Positions 61,705-64,000 of a stretch of 64,000 nt of DNA are shown one piece after another. The position numbers were made by a program, and so were the translations under genes. This DNA is from Uloborus plumipes (Eukaryota > Arthropoda > Arachnida > Araneae > Uloboridae), in assembly GCA_038373865.1 (NCBI GenBank), contig JAXGGA010000073.1, positions 186,001 to 250,000 on the forward strand, read 5' to 3'. The notes beneath the pieces are model-generated. The model worked only from the letters and a program-made list of their open reading frames with translations. It ran no database searches and was not told the DNA's origin. Positions within the stretch are counted from its first letter, which is position 1, and each line of letters opens with the position of its first letter.

Positions 61705-62566
61705 CTGAAACACAAATACAAGTCCTTAGAAATAAAGTTCTATGATAATTTTAATTCATACAAATTTTGAGCAACAACACATGATCAATATTATAAATTT
61801 AAGAAAAAAATTAACTTTGTACTACCTCCAGAAAAAACATTTAACAAAAAGAAAACTACATCTCAAGTTCTACAGCTCATTTTGATTAATAAAACTCAAT
61901 AATTTAGGAATTAAACCTCTTAATTCCACATATTCTTTCATTTCATGAAAAATCCTGGAAGTTGGCAAGTATGCCAATGTCAGTGCAGCAATAGTAATAA
62001 ATAAATAGATGGTATAATGCAAAAAGGAGTTAACCCACAAAACATAAAAAAAAAAATGAGTAATCCAACTCTGATGGAAAAATATGTTGCTTTCTACATA
62101 AAGCAAAAATGATTTAAGCCCTATCAGCGTATTAAAAACTAATACAGATAACATTTTAACCCACAATCCTTGAATTTTCAATATATAATTAAGAAAAAAC
62201 ATTCAACCACTGAGTGAAGCTGCAAAACACTCATCCAACAGTTTGATGTTTGTAAGCAATTTTGCAACAAACACTCAACCAACTGTATCAACCCACATAC
62301 CCACTAGGGCTGGGCAAAACGATTCAGTTTCGATCCACTCCTCAAAATGAATTCATTGTATCGATTCTTTCATTCTTGAACTATTTACTGAAAACGTTGA
62401 ACGTTTACTGTTTATAATTTATAAGGTAATAATTTAAAATATTAAGAAAAAAATTAAGTGTAGGAGGAAAAATAAATTTGTTGTTAACAAAATAGAAAGA
62501 CAAGAAATGGTTTCAATTCACAAATTATTGGAAAATACTACAAACAGAAAAATTGATTCAAACTAA
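61705..62566. other. Intron upstream of D1
   Basis: No further Ig exon was found. At about 62305, CTAGGGCTGGGCAAAACGAT resembles a hAT-type terminal end, but no inverted partner or duplication was found in the window. Confidence 0.4.
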
Positions 62567-62924
62567 GATAAAGTGAGTTGGCTGAAGACCCATGAGATCA
62601 AAATTTTGAAAAGTGAGCCCTTCAAGCTCTACATGAAGTCTAACACAACAGAAGGAAACATGCAGATAATAGATATAGAAAAAAAGAAGAAAGGTCGACA
62701 ACACAAGTCGTTTAAAGATACAGTTGGATTCCTTATGGCCAATGGGTAAACCACTGTCAAAAGAAAAGATTAAAGACCTCAAAGAAATTTTGAAGCTAGT
62801 ACCACAAGACTTAAAATATTTTTTTAATTTCTTGAGAACTGCTCAACAGGGGGAATTTTCAGATGATGATGACGGTTTTGGAGTTTCAAATGTGGACTTT
62901 GACATTGATGAAGATGAGGATTAA
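62567..62924 (+). pseudogene. Frameshifted ORF remnant with acidic tail
   Basis: The first frame (62567-62749) reads VSWLKTHEIKILKSEPF, then IIDIEKKKKGRQHKSFKDTV, and stops. A second frame, entered near 62720, reads DSLWPMGKPLSKEKIKDLKE, then ILKLVPQDLKYFFNFL, and ends in an acidic tail VDFDIDEDED. The two parts read as one protein with a single +1 shift. A polyadenylation signal AATAAA lies about 65 bases after the stop. I do not recognise it surely; it resembles C-terminal parts of transposon-encoded proteins in arthropods, or a retrocopy. It is antisense to the hemicentin-like gene. Confidence 0.5.
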
Positions 62925-64000
62925 TATCTTTTAAACAATTTTAATTATTTCTGAAAGACTGATTTTTTGTACAGCATTTTTTTTGTTTATCAATAAAACA
63001 CATGATTCATCATTAATAATGTGGGTTACCTTATTTTTTTAACCCTCCATTCCTTAATAACTTATACAGAAAAAAGCATTCATCCAACATTTTTATTTTT
63101 TTTATATAGAAACACTTGAAATTTTTTATTGAAAAACACATGAGAAAATAAGTTTACATATTGCGTTCATGGTAACATATCATTGGTATACTGATATAGA
63201 GCTCATGATTTGCCAGAGTTTGTTGACTTTAAAACCCATTATTTCAAAATCAGGTTTTTGTGGGTTGAGTCGTTTTTGCATAACACCATCCAAATATGAC
63301 AGCAGGGAGTTAAAAATGATATTAATTCAATTCCATCCTTTATTGTTCAAAACAGGATTGAGAAACTTCAGATATTATCTAATTTACATTTAGAAGTATA
63401 ACTAAACTTGAAATTGATATTTCCAAAAATTGAAAAACTATTACATTTCAAATATTACTTCACTAAAAAGTTTCATAATGTGGTGTAAGACCGACTTAAA
63501 TACAAATGCATGACTCAAATAATATTTAATATAAATGGCATAGTAGTACGCTATAAATATAGAAAAGCAGGGAAAAATAAATGAAGTTTTAGAATACAGT
63601 GGCAGTTAAAAAAAAAGTAGTAACTTTTTTAAAAGTGTTCACTAGATTCTGACTGACCTTTCAGTTTAAGAACAAAGAGATAATTTTAATAAAATTGGTC
63701 ACATTTTTAAAAGGATTTTTGGGTTTAAGTTAAAAATTAATTTAAATCAATGATTTTGTTTAAAAAATAATTATTCTTTTTAGATAGTGACAAAAATTTT
63801 GCATTTAAATCAATTGATTTTAACTGTTAACACCCTGCCGAACAGGCAGAGATAGAAAATGATTTCAAAAGATGACTTTAATTTATTTAAAAGGTATTTT
63901 ATGTAATAATGTGAAGAAAATATTTTAGCATCAATAATCAACATAATGAAAGCAATTTCTAGAGCAACGATGAAGGGACAAAATAGAAAGAATCTGGAAA
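62925..64000. other. Upstream intron sequence to window end, no gene seen
   Basis: AT-rich with T- and A-runs. A 74-codon open frame at 63169-63393 has no domain. No splice-bounded Ig exon was found. Confidence 0.5.

Noticed and set aside
60198..60443. Open frame of 81 codons
   Set aside because: It is a translation of the AT/AC microsatellite.
62305..62325. A complete hAT element starting CTAGGGCTGGGC
   Set aside because: No matching inverted end or 8-bp duplication was found before the window end.
61705..64000. An additional Ig exon upstream of D1
   Set aside because: No D-x-G-x-Y-x-C or W-K-x-G frame with splice sites could be found on the minus strand.

Overview
The window is AT-rich eukaryotic DNA from an animal, most likely an arthropod and plausibly an arachnid. 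The arachnid guess is inference: it rests on the dense mixture of hAT, Tc1/mariner, pogo-like and tRNA-SINE relics and on the general look of the gene, not on any diagnostic sequence. It holds the middle part of one very large gene on the minus strand. I read 36 coding exons between positions 61704 and 1. Together they encode 28 consecutive immunoglobulin I-set domains (about 2,620 residues) with no other domain type between them. That architecture is the signature of hemicentin, a giant extracellular-matrix protein. The start and the end of the gene both lie outside the window.

The N-terminal side of the protein is at high coordinates. Domain D1 is at 61435-61704 and the partial D28 is at 1-251. 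Every exon boundary between domains is phase 1, and every domain adds up to a multiple of three, so domains could be duplicated as cassettes. Twenty domains are single exons, counting the truncated D28. Eight (D2, D4, D8, D14, D16, D18, D20, D27) are cut by an internal intron, at different places and in two phases. The D27 internal intron appears to use a GC donor.

The introns carry nearly everything else. Intron 25863-38524 (12.7 kb) holds a repeat rich in the motif GGCCCACTTACCCC, a complete but frameshifted mariner (27474-28803), five copies of an unexplained motif GGTTACGCACGGGAC, and a 4.2 kb hAT-type element (29813-34027) that contains a 147-bp tandem repeat and a small hAT MITE. Intron 50763-55766 is filled by a hAT-type element (51008-55526) into which a Tc1/mariner-superfamily element with TIRs of roughly 190 bp (53395-55262) and a smaller TIR element (51562-52323) have inserted. 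Intron 18414-22176 holds a large inverted repeat with arms of about 0.4-0.5 kb. Other introns hold pogo-like MITEs flanked by TA, two tRNA-derived SINEs, a non-LTR reverse-transcriptase 3' fragment, fold-back elements, satellites and microsatellites.

Upstream of D1 (61705-64000) I find no further exon. On the plus strand there is a frameshifted ORF remnant with an acidic tail and a polyadenylation signal, probably transposon- or retrocopy-derived. All boundaries were read by eye from splice consensus and reading frame; no search or alignment was run.
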